From contig NZ_CP048288.1 in assembly GCF_010365285.1 (NCBI RefSeq), positions 62,001 through 126,000 on the forward strand: a DNA stretch of 64,000 nucleotides, given 5' to 3'. This document shows positions 8,933-18,344 of this stretch, one piece after another. Under the pieces are notes generated by a model that had not been told where the DNA came from, searched no databases, and saw only the letters and a list, made by a program, of their open reading frames with translations. How positions within the stretch are numbered: position 1 is the stretch's first letter; every line of letters begins with the position of its first letter. The stretch is from Paenibacillus rhizovicinus (GTDB lineage: Bacteria; Bacillota; Bacilli; Paenibacillales; Paenibacillaceae). The translations under genes and the position numbers were made by a program.

Positions 8933-9811
8933 TTAATTCTTTTCATCGACCACGTAGAACATGTCTGGGGTCAGACTCTCTGGATCCACATCATCGCTGA
9001 ACTCGATTACGATTTGCGTGATGCCGGCGACCGGCAAATTCACGCTGCTTGCTGCAGGTGAGGTCTTCTCTACCGAAAATAACAGCCCTTGTGCCTGTGG
9101 CTGGTCGGCGAAGAACTGCTGCAGCGTTTCGATATGAGCCTCATTGGGGTCAAGGATATCGACTGGCGGTGCTTCCGGTTGCGATTGCTCTTCGCCACTG
9201 TACATGAACTGCACGGGTTTGGAGAACGCACTGCGGGCGCCATCACTACGAATGGTCCGGATCCGAGCATAGTGACCACCCTTGGCATAGAGAACATTTG
9301 GAAGGATACTTGTCTCAAAGATCCGCATCCGCTCCGTTGGCCATACGAGGACGTCGAAGGTGTTACTCTTTGAAATCTCGAGCTCGTAGTAGTAGGCGTC
9401 GGCTGCAGCTTCCCAAGAGAACTGTGGCCCTTTCCTGACCTCCGATAGATCCGTTGGCGACAACAACACAGGAGGCTTTATGCCCTTTGCGTCGGCCGTA
9501 TAGAACTCGACGGAATAGGTGTCCGGCATTGCCTTTCCGGTGATATCTTTAACGCCGTCCTTCCCGCCGATGATCTGCACCTGGTAATGCATCAGAGGGC
9601 TCATTGGGATTTTTGGCTGAATGGCAAGCACCCGGCCTTTGTAAATAAAATCGATAGGAAGGTTCTTCTGCTCATCTAGGTTGTACAGAATGACAGCACC
9701 CTCCGCCAATGTGTTCACATTGAGATCGACCATGAAGTAAACGTCGATGCGAGCATCGATCGCAACACCTTCAGCCATATGGTGGGGGTCGGATCGCATT
9801 ACGAAATTCAT
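8933..9811 (-). CDS. Virion protein with Ig-like and FN3-like domains, truncated third domain
   Basis: 292 residues. Residues 10-105 resemble a Big_5 Ig-like domain (V-A-I-D-A-R-I-D-V-Y-F ... H-Y-Q-V-Q-I-I-G-G ... S-V-E-F-Y-T). Residues about 113-205 look fibronectin-like (P-V-L-L-S-P-T ... F-S-W-E-A-A ... Y-Y-Y-E-L-E-I-S). The last 45 residues begin a second Big_5 domain (S-P-A-A-S-S-V-N-L ... I-V-I-E-F-S-D-D-V-D) that stops halfway. Likely surface-exposed baseplate, fibre or appendage protein. The broken domain continues at 8603. Confidence 0.5.
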   Translation of the reverse strand: MNFVMRSDPHHMAEGVAIDARIDVYFMVDLNVNTLAEGAVILYNLDEQKNLPIDFIYKGRVLAIQPKIPMSPLMHYQVQIIGGKDGVKDITGKAMPDTYSVEFYTADAKGIKPPVLLSPTDLSEVRKGPQFSWEAAADAYYYELEISKSNTFDVLVWPTERMRIFETSILPNVLYAKGGHYARIRTIRSDGARSAFSKPVQFMYSGEEQSQPEAPPVDILDPNEAHIETLQQFFADQPQAQGLLFSVEKTSPAASSVNLPVAGITQIVIEFSDDVDPESLTPDMFYVVDEKN

Positions 9812-9813
9812 GT

Positions 9814-10122
9814 CTACCCCTCCGATTGATACTTGTAATTGACCGTTATGACGGCCTTGTCCACTGGCGCCTCGGTAAAGATGAGGTCTTTACCGGACAA
9901 GGTGTAATCTTTATCGAGCCCTTTGATCATATACATGCCGTCCTTGTAGACGGACTCGCTATTTTTCAATGGCTCCTGCGCCAATCGGTATGTTTTGTTG
10001 ACCCCGTCTCTTACGCCAATAGGCACTTCTTGAAATACCGTATTGGAACCAGAGAAGTCGGCCATCAAGCCGATCTTCATCCGGTATAAAGGAAATCTGG
10101 GGTGCTGCTGAACATGTGCCAC
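9814..10122 (-). CDS. Small beta-rich tail or appendage protein
   Basis: 102 residues. The segment E-V-P-I-G-V-R-D-G-V-N-K-T-Y-R-L-A through D-Y-T-L-S-G-K-D-L-I-F-T-E-A-P to V-N-Y is a common phage structural repeat (a naming loop, a strand, a x-D-Y-T turn, a final V-x-V-x-Y strand) found in receptor-binding and baseplate proteins. It stands alone here, without a partner domain. The same signature is repeated within the two large proteins encoded upstream at 10662-14486. Confidence 0.45.
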   Translation of the reverse strand: MAHVQQHPRFPLYRMKIGLMADFSGSNTVFQEVPIGVRDGVNKTYRLAQEPLKNSESVYKDGMYMIKGLDKDYTLSGKDLIFTEAPVDKAVITVNYKYQSEG

Positions 10123-10135
10123 GCCAATCCCCTCC

Positions 10136-10648
10136 TCACTTCCACATTAAGCAGAAATCGTACACGGTCGGCCGAGTTGTCCCTGTGTAGAGGCACTGGA
10201 CCTTCAGCTGTACGAACTTGCTTGCTGTAGTAAGATAAATAGGCTTGTCTGCCTTTACTTCGTTCCATGAACCGCTTGTGGAATGGCGGTAAAAGAACTT
10301 TACGGTCGAGCCGAAATCCGGATCCTCTTCCATGTTGGATTGGATGTACAGCTCGTCCGTGGTTGCCGGCAGTTCCAAGAGGGGCGTGATCCACGAGTCC
10401 TGATTGATCGAGAAGCTCAGCGTGCTCCGGACTGCATTACTCGATGGATCACGATTACTATCATCCGTGAAACCTTCACAGAAATAGTATTTGTATGGCG
10501 ATACCAACAGCAACATGTCATAGCGCTCCAGCGTGGTTTTGAGCTTGATTGCCTCCGAGATGTTGGCCTGCATGGTATTCAAGTGAAAATCATGCAGGAC
10601 TTGACCATCAAGGAATGCGATGCGCTTCATGTAGTTTGGTGTTGCCAT
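10136..10648 (-). CDS. Virion structural protein, appendage region
   Basis: 170 residues; ATG 10648 follows AGGGCGGTGA. Starts with K-R-I-A-F-L-D-G-Q-V-L-H-D-F-H-L-N, an N-terminal anchor style seen in phage fibre or baseplate proteins, then a beta-rich C-terminal half with F-Y-R-H-S-T-S-G-S-W-N and W-K at the end. Located inside the run of appendage genes. No specific family recognised. Confidence 0.4.
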   Translation of the reverse strand: MATPNYMKRIAFLDGQVLHDFHLNTMQANISEAIKLKTTLERYDMLLLVSPYKYYFCEGFTDDSNRDPSSNAVRSTLSFSINQDSWITPLLELPATTDELYIQSNMEEDPDFGSTVKFFYRHSTSGSWNEVKADKPIYLTTASKFVQLKVQCLYTGTTRPTVYDFCLMWK

Positions 10649-10661
10649 ATTATCACCGCCC

Positions 10662-12389
10662 TTAGTACGTTACAGACCAGGTAATCCGCATGCCGGTGTT
10701 CTTGTCTTTCGTTACAGGACCGATGCCACTGATGTTGAACATGTCGCCATCGAGCTGATCCGTGAACATTCCCACCGTATAGATTTCGTGCGTTTCGTTC
10801 AGCCAGCTGTATTTCACCGCAACGACGTCGCTTGGAACCAAACTTGTATTGAAGGAAACCTGCTTGCCGTCCGAAGAGATCGTGTAATGCGTATCCTTCG
10901 TCAGCACAGTCCCATTGCGTCTCACCTCGACGATGAAGTTGCCAGAGAGGTCTTTGGTAATAGCATGCTTCAGCCCGTAAGAAGAGACGCCCGCCGCAAT
11001 GGTCAACAGTTCGTTTGGTTCTTCTTGAACCACAGGCCCAGGAACGCCTTTCGGGAAATCTGCCACGTACTGAACCGTCGTTCCGGAGTTGATTCGGTAT
11101 TCAACCGTGATCTGCCCAGGAGTTTCAACAGGTACGCCCTGCGTCGGAGCAGAGCTGAACTGCAAGATGCCTTGCGTCGGGTTCAGCAACCATACGTCGC
11201 CTTTACCGATTTCAAGACCTTTGGTCGCCGAATCGATCTTGTAGCTTGTCACAGTGTGATCAAGCGCTTCGTGGCGAATGGCAACCAGTTCAAGAACCGG
11301 GCCTTCAGCAAGTCCGTATACCAGATGGTCGTTGTTCAGCTGCTCTTGGTACTTGATCTCGATCGCAGCATTCAGTGCCGGGACAGCCGTCAGCTTCACT
11401 GTGCCCGCTGTTGCATCCACGATGCTTGCGGCGATGTCCGTACCGTCCACTTTCACGCTGACCAGTTTGAGCACCTTGTTGGTGTTCGCCAGATCAAACG
11501 TATCTTTAGCGGCGTCTCCGATGTCGTTTTGCGTTTTTTCAACGAAAGCGATCGGCTTGGTCGGAAGCACCTGGATCTCCGCTTCGCCTTTGGATACGGC
11601 AGCCGGATATTGAACCAGCTGACGGAAGCCAGTGAACTCGCCCTCCAGAACTTTGCGGAGCTTGTCGCCAGTGGCGAATTCTACAGGCTTGCCAGAAGGA
11701 TGGGTCGCAGGTTTACCGCCGATGCCCATAAAGCCCAGGGAATACCGGATCTTGTAGCTGTAGCTCACTTCGACAGCAGACTTCGCAGTTGCGAAGAATA
11801 CTTTGCCCGTTCTGTGGTCGATCTTGTAGGTTTTGTCAGCGTCCGAAGGAACCGCACCCCGTTTATACGCAACGCCGGCAACCTTAACGACTTCGGTGCC
11901 ATTTACGATCTCAACGTAAGCATTGACCGTGCGGCGGAAATCAATCTTCACTTGGTTCAGCGGCGCCACTTTGAAGACGATTTTTCCTTCGTCCGCATTG
12001 CCCACGTACACGTCTTGCTCCAAGACCAGATCCACACCGTCTACGGTGACTTTTTTGAGTTCCGTGATCATCGTGACGTCTGGAATTGCGATAACAGTAT
12101 CCGCATTCGTAGCGCCTTTGTTGACCTCGTAGGAGCCCTCTGCCTCCCGCTGCCTGGAGAGGTTGAACACATATTGCCCGTCGCCATTAGCGGCGAGCAG
12201 CGTGTCCCCCTTATCGACTTGCTGAGCTTTCACGGTTTTGGCCGGGTCGCTCATGACTTTGCCGACAATTTCATTGGCCGTCAGGACGACGAGGTTCTTT
12301 TTCTCCTTGGAAAACGTAACCTCGCCCTTCTTGTTGTAAAGCTCCAGCTTTACTCGGCCTCTTGCTTGCAGTTGCATTTGATCGTTCAT
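10662..12389 (-). CDS. Large beta-repeat virion protein (appendage), paralog A
   Basis: 575 residues, Val/Thr/Lys-rich, with several copies of the strand-turn pattern V-x-V-D-G, D-T-F-D-L-A-N and I-x-V-x-Y. The N-terminus (G-R-V-K-L-E-L-Y-N-K-K-G-E-V ... K-N-L-V-V-L-T-A-N-E) and C-terminus (G-M-R-I-T-W-S-V) match the paralog at 12411-14486, so the pair arose by duplication. Such proteins usually form fibres or whiskers on the tail or capsid. No enzymatic motif is visible. Confidence 0.5.
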   Translation of the reverse strand: MNDQMQLQARGRVKLELYNKKGEVTFSKEKKNLVVLTANEIVGKVMSDPAKTVKAQQVDKGDTLLAANGDGQYVFNLSRQREAEGSYEVNKGATNADTVIAIPDVTMITELKKVTVDGVDLVLEQDVYVGNADEGKIVFKVAPLNQVKIDFRRTVNAYVEIVNGTEVVKVAGVAYKRGAVPSDADKTYKIDHRTGKVFFATAKSAVEVSYSYKIRYSLGFMGIGGKPATHPSGKPVEFATGDKLRKVLEGEFTGFRQLVQYPAAVSKGEAEIQVLPTKPIAFVEKTQNDIGDAAKDTFDLANTNKVLKLVSVKVDGTDIAASIVDATAGTVKLTAVPALNAAIEIKYQEQLNNDHLVYGLAEGPVLELVAIRHEALDHTVTSYKIDSATKGLEIGKGDVWLLNPTQGILQFSSAPTQGVPVETPGQITVEYRINSGTTVQYVADFPKGVPGPVVQEEPNELLTIAAGVSSYGLKHAITKDLSGNFIVEVRRNGTVLTKDTHYTISSDGKQVSFNTSLVPSDVVAVKYSWLNETHEIYTVGMFTDQLDGDMFNISGIGPVTKDKNTGMRITWSVTY

Positions 12390-12410
12390 TTCCGTTTCCC
12401 TCCTTCTGGA

Positions 12411-14486
12411 TTAGTATCCGCCGTAGAATGGATCGCCGTCTTTGTTGAGCAGCGTGATCGTCCATGTTACCCGAATACCGGTGGATACTTCTTTGCGAGT
12501 TTCGCCCACTCTTACGATCGAGAATGCGTCAACTGGATAGTTGCTGTATCCGTCGATTTTATCGTCGGTCCGAGGGCCGTCGGCCAGAATCATCTCACGA
12601 ATTGTGATGTTATGGTTTGGCACGTTTTCAGGGAACTCGGCGATGAAGCTGATGGTCCCCTTATCCAGCTGATACCACGGGTATGCAATGCCGCTCTTCG
12701 GCTTCTCGATAATTTGACGAGTATATCCGGTGGCTACGCCTGGAATCTCGGCCGAAACATAGAGCACTTCGAAGGAAGTAAAGATCGTCGAGCCGTCCGT
12801 GTCCACTGGGCTGAGGTATAGCTTATTGCCGTCAACCAGGAACTTACCAGGGCCGAACTCGGCTTTGGTGGCCGCAAGTGTGAGCACTTTCTTGTCCGCT
12901 GCTTGGCCGTTGACCTTGACGGACGTAGCTGCTTTCACGGGGAGATCCAGCGTTTTTGCTGCTTCGGACCACTCGTAGCTGACTTTCAGCGTTTCGCCGG
13001 CAACTGGTGCGGTTTTCAGCGTAAACGTTCCAGCGTTCAGATCTGGCGTCACATCCGCAGAGGCAATGAGTGTTTCCGTGGAGTCCGCTGCCACTTTCGT
13101 TACGGCAAGCGTGCCTGCCACGAGCGGCTTCTTGGCCAGCTTGAACAGTTTGTTCGTGCCATCGATAGTACCGACAGGGACTTCAGCTGTAATCGGATGC
13201 GTCACTTTGTCGGCTGTCAGCAACGATGCGATCTTCTGGATGTACTGCTCACCAGTCACATTGTAGGTGATCAGTAGGCCGCTCAGCGTGCGGTTGAAGT
13301 ACAATTTGCCTGATTGGGCATCAGCAAAGTATTTTCCTTCAGCCACTTCAGCCTTGGTCTCTACCCGATCCATCGCATCACCGTCATACTCCACGACCAA
13401 GCTCTCCGGAACGACCGGGAAGCTGATCAGCTGCGTGGTGAAAGGCGCCACGTTTGTGGTGCTGTAGACCGTAGGTGTGTCGAAGGTTTTCGTGAAGTTC
13501 TCGAGCTCGTGGATCAAGCCGTTCATCTCTTTCGTCAGTGCGTCGAAATGGATGCCGGCAATGGCAACTTCCGGATTCACGATTGCGGCGTCAGCTGCGG
13601 AGAACTTGATTTCGATCTTGTGCGCCAACGTGTGGTCCAGACCGGAGAGCTCGAAGCTTTTCTCGACAGGAACAACTGCGGCAGCGTCATAGCATTCGAT
13701 TTCATTTTTCAGCACGTTATCCACATAGATTTCAATTCGCCCGCCTTTATCGGACGAAAGATAATCCACCTTGAAATTGCTGATTTTTTCCTCGAATGCA
13801 ATCTTGTCGCCGATCGCCGGGGACACCTTATTCTCGCCGCTTGTAGCCCAGCTGCCTGTATAGGTCAGACGATCATCGGCCAAATCGACTTCGTAGTTCT
13901 TGCCGTCGCCGATACCGATGAACATGTTCGTGCTGGAGCTGTAGATTTCCGAGGTGATTGGAATCGCACCCGACACCGGCGTCTTCACAATGCGGAAGGC
14001 CTTCTTGCCGACCTGTGTGGAAGTTTCTTCTTTCAGGAACAGTGTCTTCGGACGGTAAGCATAGGAGCTCTTGAAGTCCTTGTCTTCAACCGCTTTCCAG
14101 AAGATGTTCGGGGCGTATTTCAGCTGATCTACCCCGTCTACCACTTCGGAGATTGCATCGATTCCGATATGATAGATTTTGGATTCGTCGTTAGGAATCC
14201 GTACTTTATAGAGCGTCCGCTCTGGGTCGCCAGAGAACGCACGAAGCAGAATTTCTTCGGCGCCGTTTACGACCAAGTTGGCTTGATCTGCAAGAAGGCC
14301 AAGAACGTTGCCGCTTCCATCGATCTTCTCGATTCGAATGTGCCCTTTCGGAGCAAACTCGAACACGTCATGCAAACCGCCGGATTTCGGCTTTTCCATG
14401 CGGGCTTTCAAGTCGGCCGCAAACTTTTGCTTTTTCGGGCCATCTGGCAGGAGCGCCAGAAGCTTCTCGATTGTTTGCAATTTCAT
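12411..14486 (-). CDS. Large beta-repeat virion protein (appendage), paralog B
   Basis: 691 residues. The first 35 residues form a basic helix; then G-H-I-R-I-E-K-I-D-G-S-G-N-V and N-L-V-V-N-G-A-E-E align with the start of the neighbouring 575-residue paralog, and the end (G-I-R-V-T-W-T-I-T) aligns too. The centre carries repeated strands of the type T-N-K-L-F-K-L-A-K and L-K-V-S-Y-E-W. ATG 14486 is preceded by AGGAGTGA. Probably a tail or head fibre subunit; the partner is likely its paralog. Confidence 0.5.
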   Translation of the reverse strand: MKLQTIEKLLALLPDGPKKQKFAADLKARMEKPKSGGLHDVFEFAPKGHIRIEKIDGSGNVLGLLADQANLVVNGAEEILLRAFSGDPERTLYKVRIPNDESKIYHIGIDAISEVVDGVDQLKYAPNIFWKAVEDKDFKSSYAYRPKTLFLKEETSTQVGKKAFRIVKTPVSGAIPITSEIYSSSTNMFIGIGDGKNYEVDLADDRLTYTGSWATSGENKVSPAIGDKIAFEEKISNFKVDYLSSDKGGRIEIYVDNVLKNEIECYDAAAVVPVEKSFELSGLDHTLAHKIEIKFSAADAAIVNPEVAIAGIHFDALTKEMNGLIHELENFTKTFDTPTVYSTTNVAPFTTQLISFPVVPESLVVEYDGDAMDRVETKAEVAEGKYFADAQSGKLYFNRTLSGLLITYNVTGEQYIQKIASLLTADKVTHPITAEVPVGTIDGTNKLFKLAKKPLVAGTLAVTKVAADSTETLIASADVTPDLNAGTFTLKTAPVAGETLKVSYEWSEAAKTLDLPVKAATSVKVNGQAADKKVLTLAATKAEFGPGKFLVDGNKLYLSPVDTDGSTIFTSFEVLYVSAEIPGVATGYTRQIIEKPKSGIAYPWYQLDKGTISFIAEFPENVPNHNITIREMILADGPRTDDKIDGYSNYPVDAFSIVRVGETRKEVSTGIRVTWTITLLNKDGDPFYGGY

Positions 14487-14498
14487 TTTTGCTCACTC

Positions 14499-16571
14499 CT
14501 AACCCTTCAAAGTATTGGTCCCCAAAATGAAGTGGCCAATTGGCCATCCTGCTGAGATATCACCCAGGGCGTACAGAACCTTCTCACGGCCGTCCAATTT
14601 GAACTGGTCCTTCAGGCTCGTCGTCACGGATATATCACGGCTGGTCTTGAGGTGTAGATTGTATTTCGCCCATAAATGAGGCTTATACTGTGGGGAAACA
14701 AGATCATTGGCTGATACATGGAACAGTTCGGAGCGGGAAGCTCCCAGATCCGGGCTGATGCCCAATCTTTCGCTGGCCAATATGCGATAATACTCCTTCA
14801 CCAATCCCCGAAGGTCATCGGATGTCGCAGCTACATCAGCGTAATGCACGACAAAGTTTTCATGCTCTGTTTCTTGTGGGGTAGAACGATTGGTAAGCTG
14901 TTCCGCCAGCAATACGTCCATATAGTCAGAAAGCCTTTCGGCTGCAGACGGCGCAAGTTTCGTAGAGTCGCTCGCAATAAGGTCCGTGTCTTCTTGAACA
15001 GAGCTTGACGTCTTGAATCGGCGGGCAGTCTGCTCTTTACTACCGATCGAGAGCTGTTCGCTTGGTGTAAACGGCATTTCCTTGTATCGGAGCGTGAACC
15101 GCTCACCCATTTCCGCAAGGGCATCTACATATTCGTAGAAATGATAGTTCACGAGTGCATGCCGCTTTGAGGTCATATGATTCAAGAATTTATCCATCAG
15201 TCCGATTTCATAGTCGTACCGGAAATCCTTGTCTCCAAGAATCAGATTCCAAGCCAGATCGTACAGGAACATCCGCTTATTAACGTCGTCCCCTTCGACC
15301 ACATCATACTCGATGATTCCATCGGAACCACTGATATAGTCGGCGTCATCGATCAGATTGATCATAACCTCTGCTATTCGCTGATCCATGAGCATATATG
15401 GCATGTACGCCTCCTGGAACATCATCCTCATAAAGAAGAACAGTTCTTCAGAAGGTGTAACGCCCAACGCTTCTTGTAGATGGCTGGCGAACACAGACAG
15501 CGTTTCTTTGGTCTCTTGTACGATACGATAATTTACATCTTCTCTGAAGATAGGCTCTGTCAATAATTTTACCGTACTGTTTGCATGGAAAACAAAGTTA
15601 TCGTGAGGCATTAGCGTGTACGCTGCCCGCAAAACTTCGGCTTTAACATCCAAAGCGTAGCGACCTTCTAAATAAATCGCCTTATTTTCGTCATTTTCTA
15701 AGAGCACTTCGATATTCGAAGCTTTCACAATGTTTTCCAGGTACTCTTCGAGGAAAATCTCCACAACCATGGAGACGATGTCGCTCGGCTTTTGCTGGAA
15801 TCGGTCGTAAGCCCGGTACATCTTCATGATGTCAGCAAATTCCCGCTTATCCGCCAAGAAATCCTCTTTGAAACTGGAGTAGAGGCTCTTGCCGATAAAA
15901 TCAAAGGAGCTCTTTAACTGTGCGACCAGCGATTCGTTTACCACATTTGACCGATCAGATTCGCTATCGAACGTCTCGGAGATCAGGTGCTCCAGCAGCT
16001 CGTCTGGCTCCAGGCTCGGGATAAACCGAACAAATTCGGAGTGACTTACCGCCTGATAAGCATCGCTGGTCATAAGCTGCAGGAACGCTTCGATCTTTTC
16101 ATCATCGATCATTTCGATAATGTTCAACAGATCATAGAGCATTTCATAGACCACAATGTGGTTAGCTTCATCTCGAGCCTCGGAATAAACCCAATCACTC
16201 TTCCACCCCTCAAGGGATATGCCCCGGATCCGGTATTGATTGAAGGCTTGAACCCCCACATAATCCTCATGTCTTGTTGAAAGCCAGTAGGATTCTGATA
16301 TCCCGGTATCAGGTTCACTCAGAACAGCTTTGATTCTATACCGCTGACCCTCGATGTCCGTTGCATCGATGCCGGTGCTGATTGATTTCTGGTGAATGGT
16401 GGACACCGTGTTCAGACCATTATTGATTGCCCGAATACGGTATGTCCCCGGTTCACCTGGAAACGAAACATGCTTGAAGATCCGATTATTGTGCTGCTCT
16501 TTGAAATCGACAGGGAAAGGCACGGCTTTAGCCATTGCATATGCCAGCTCTGAAGTCCTTGACTCAAGCAT
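14499..16571 (-). CDS. Large virion structural protein, unknown role
   Basis: 690 residues. Residues about 45-130 contain three short repeats of the form Y-R-I-R/K-A (T-Y-R-I-R-A-I-N, R-Y-R-I-K-A-V, Q-Y-R-I-R-G-I-S), a beta repeat. The remainder is largely helical and acidic, with many I-E-E and D-K-F patterns. Its place among structural genes argues for a virion component. No family recognised. Confidence 0.4.
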   Translation of the reverse strand: MLESRTSELAYAMAKAVPFPVDFKEQHNNRIFKHVSFPGEPGTYRIRAINNGLNTVSTIHQKSISTGIDATDIEGQRYRIKAVLSEPDTGISESYWLSTRHEDYVGVQAFNQYRIRGISLEGWKSDWVYSEARDEANHIVVYEMLYDLLNIIEMIDDEKIEAFLQLMTSDAYQAVSHSEFVRFIPSLEPDELLEHLISETFDSESDRSNVVNESLVAQLKSSFDFIGKSLYSSFKEDFLADKREFADIMKMYRAYDRFQQKPSDIVSMVVEIFLEEYLENIVKASNIEVLLENDENKAIYLEGRYALDVKAEVLRAAYTLMPHDNFVFHANSTVKLLTEPIFREDVNYRIVQETKETLSVFASHLQEALGVTPSEELFFFMRMMFQEAYMPYMLMDQRIAEVMINLIDDADYISGSDGIIEYDVVEGDDVNKRMFLYDLAWNLILGDKDFRYDYEIGLMDKFLNHMTSKRHALVNYHFYEYVDALAEMGERFTLRYKEMPFTPSEQLSIGSKEQTARRFKTSSSVQEDTDLIASDSTKLAPSAAERLSDYMDVLLAEQLTNRSTPQETEHENFVVHYADVAATSDDLRGLVKEYYRILASERLGISPDLGASRSELFHVSANDLVSPQYKPHLWAKYNLHLKTSRDISVTTSLKDQFKLDGREKVLYALGDISAGWPIGHFILGTNTLKG

Positions 16572-16594
16572 ATCAATCCCTGCCTTTCCTCGGA

Positions 16595-17167
16595 TTATTT
16601 CTCAGCAGCTGCTTTGCCCTTGCCTGCAGCTTTGCCGGTGTCCTTGGTAGCTTCAGAAGCCTTGTCAGCCTCTTGAGCTTTGGCAGCATCTTCTGCAGCC
16701 TGTGCGGCTTCAGCAGCCTTGGCGGCGGCCTCAGCGTCTTCAGCTGCAGCCTTATCGGCGTCATCGGTATTCACAGCAGCGGCTACAGAAAACAGGTCGG
16801 CCTGCCCTTCTGCTTGTGCCGTTACGACGTTGGCCGAATTAGCGTTTACCGCATCGGCACGGTCCAAGGCAAACACAGGTGTGTGCTTATCCCAAGTGCC
16901 GTCCAATTTCTTGCGGTCCTTCTCTTTTCCGCTGAACATGCCATCGAACTTGGCTTTCCAAGCGTCGATGAACGTCTGCGGGATATCCCCCTCAAACAAC
17001 ACCAAAGCTGGAGGCTGGCAACAGACGGCATGCGTGATCTTTGTCAGATCCGTATTACCGTCAACGTTGATTGTTTGCACAGGCTTCTCCAGCGTCAGAT
17101 AAGTGTTGGTGAGGGGATCGTAAAAACTCTGTTTTCGTGGCGCAAGGCCAACCTTGATCTCAGGCAT
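16595..17167 (-). CDS. Capsid-region protein with Ala-rich tail
   Basis: 190 residues. The first 75 residues are a compact domain (Y-D-P-L-T-N-T-Y-L-T-L, V-C-C-Q-P-P-A-L-V-L-F-E-G-D-I-P). The last 60 residues are almost only Ala, Glu, Lys, Asp, Gln and Thr, a low-complexity helical tail. It follows the major capsid gene. A head-linked accessory or connector protein is plausible, but nothing in the sequence proves it. Confidence 0.4.
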   Translation of the reverse strand: MPEIKVGLAPRKQSFYDPLTNTYLTLEKPVQTINVDGNTDLTKITHAVCCQPPALVLFEGDIPQTFIDAWKAKFDGMFSGKEKDRKKLDGTWDKHTPVFALDRADAVNANSANVVTAQAEGQADLFSVAAAVNTDDADKAAAEDAEAAAKAAEAAQAAEDAAKAQEADKASEATKDTGKAAGKGKAAAEK

Positions 17168-17229
17168 CTACGATCCCTCCCGTTATTTTTTGTTGGTTTG
17201 AAGTGCGATCTGTACCGGTACCGTCTCGA

Positions 17230-18315
17230 TTAAGAGACGATACGGATACGATCTGGAGCTGGCCATGTTTTCTCGAACGCCAGGTTGCGGGCAACCGCCA
17301 CGGCCTTACCTTCGTTGAGAACGCCTACGCCGTAGCGCTCTTTGACCTTGATCGTTTGAATATCACGCATCGGATCGTCGAACTGTTCCGTAGAAAGCGG
17401 GTCCTTGACCAGCAGAATGCCGATATTGGACTTGTCCACCACGTACATGTCGAATTTCTTCGTCTCGTAGTTGAACGGTGCGAACGGCGTGAAGTTCAGA
17501 TTGATCGAGAACGGAATCCGACCGGATACTTGTTCTGGATTAATCTGCAGGTTCGTGATTTGGCTGCCGCCAAGTGCAGCGTAGGACAGCGACTGCATGA
17601 TGTCGTTCTTGAAGAACACGCTCCAAGTCAGAGGATGCATCAGGATGTCCGACGGCGTGAAGCCGTTACCCATTACCGCAATGAACATGTCGATCAGATC
17701 TTCAGTGCTCATCGTGTTGTTCAGGTTGCCCGCTTCATCGTATCCGTTTGTACCTGCTTCGTGGTACTTCTGACGAATGTCATTATCGAATACAACGTGG
17801 CCGTGCTTGGAGAACTGATTGAAGATTTTCTCTTCCTTCAGTCGGGCCATCGCTTCGCCGGCTTTGCGAACCAAGATGCCGATTACGTCCCACTGGGAAT
17901 CGTTGATCATTTCGTCGGTTACACGAACGACCATACCGGACTTGCCGACCTTCACCTCTTGAGTACGGTGGAGTTGGAAGTCCACAGTTTCTTCAAGGTA
18001 GGATTGGCTTTCGCCGATATCGTGGGCCCGCATTGCGCCGATCGAAGGGAACTCAATGGAGCGACCTTCCGTCAGGCGAACCGTCTGCAGCAATTGGGAG
18101 CCGAGGTAAAGCGGCTCTGCTGCTTCCCGCATCATGCCGGTCACGACACGAGGGATGAGGATGCTTGCATCCTGCGTGGTCAGGGCCTCTTTGACAGAAA
18201 CCAAATCGCTTTTCGGGATTTGCGTCCAGTCTTCGTTCAGGTCCAGCTGACGCTGCATACGTTTAAGGACGCTCTGGGACGCCTCGGAAAGTTGCATTTC
18301 GTTTACGTTAAACAT
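17230..18315 (-). CDS. Major capsid protein (HK97 fold)
   Basis: 361 residues, the normal size for this fold. After an N-terminal helix, the pattern I-L-I-P-R-V-V-T-G-M-M-R-E-A-A-E-P (residues 53-69) corresponds to the start of the HK97 core; I-E-F-P-S-I-G and the E-loop-like region E-T-V-D-F-Q-L-H follow, then a long spine helix (D-V-I-G-I-L-V-R-K-A-G-E-A-M-A) and the A-domain segment L-M-H-P-L-T-W-S-V-F-F. Placed after protease/scaffold and the second capsid-region gene, as in head operons. Confidence 0.8.
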   Translation of the reverse strand: MFNVNEMQLSEASQSVLKRMQRQLDLNEDWTQIPKSDLVSVKEALTTQDASILIPRVVTGMMREAAEPLYLGSQLLQTVRLTEGRSIEFPSIGAMRAHDIGESQSYLEETVDFQLHRTQEVKVGKSGMVVRVTDEMINDSQWDVIGILVRKAGEAMARLKEEKIFNQFSKHGHVVFDNDIRQKYHEAGTNGYDEAGNLNNTMSTEDLIDMFIAVMGNGFTPSDILMHPLTWSVFFKNDIMQSLSYAALGGSQITNLQINPEQVSGRIPFSINLNFTPFAPFNYETKKFDMYVVDKSNIGILLVKDPLSTEQFDDPMRDIQTIKVKERYGVGVLNEGKAVAVARNLAFEKTWPAPDRIRIVS

Positions 18316-18344
18316 TGTCTGTGCCCTCCTTTTATGAGCTGCGA

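Noticed and set aside
8606..8935. Group I intron or intein as the cause of the split Ig-domain gene
   Set aside because: The segment is only about 330 bases, carries its own well-placed gene, shows no recognisable intron core or intein motifs, and removing it at the TCGATGAAA repeats leaves the two halves out of frame.
10788..12821. Long open frame on the plus strand, opposite the appendage protein genes
   Set aside because: Exact antisense of well-supported genes, His/Arg/Cys-rich unlikely composition, no ribosome binding site. A mirror effect of codon use.
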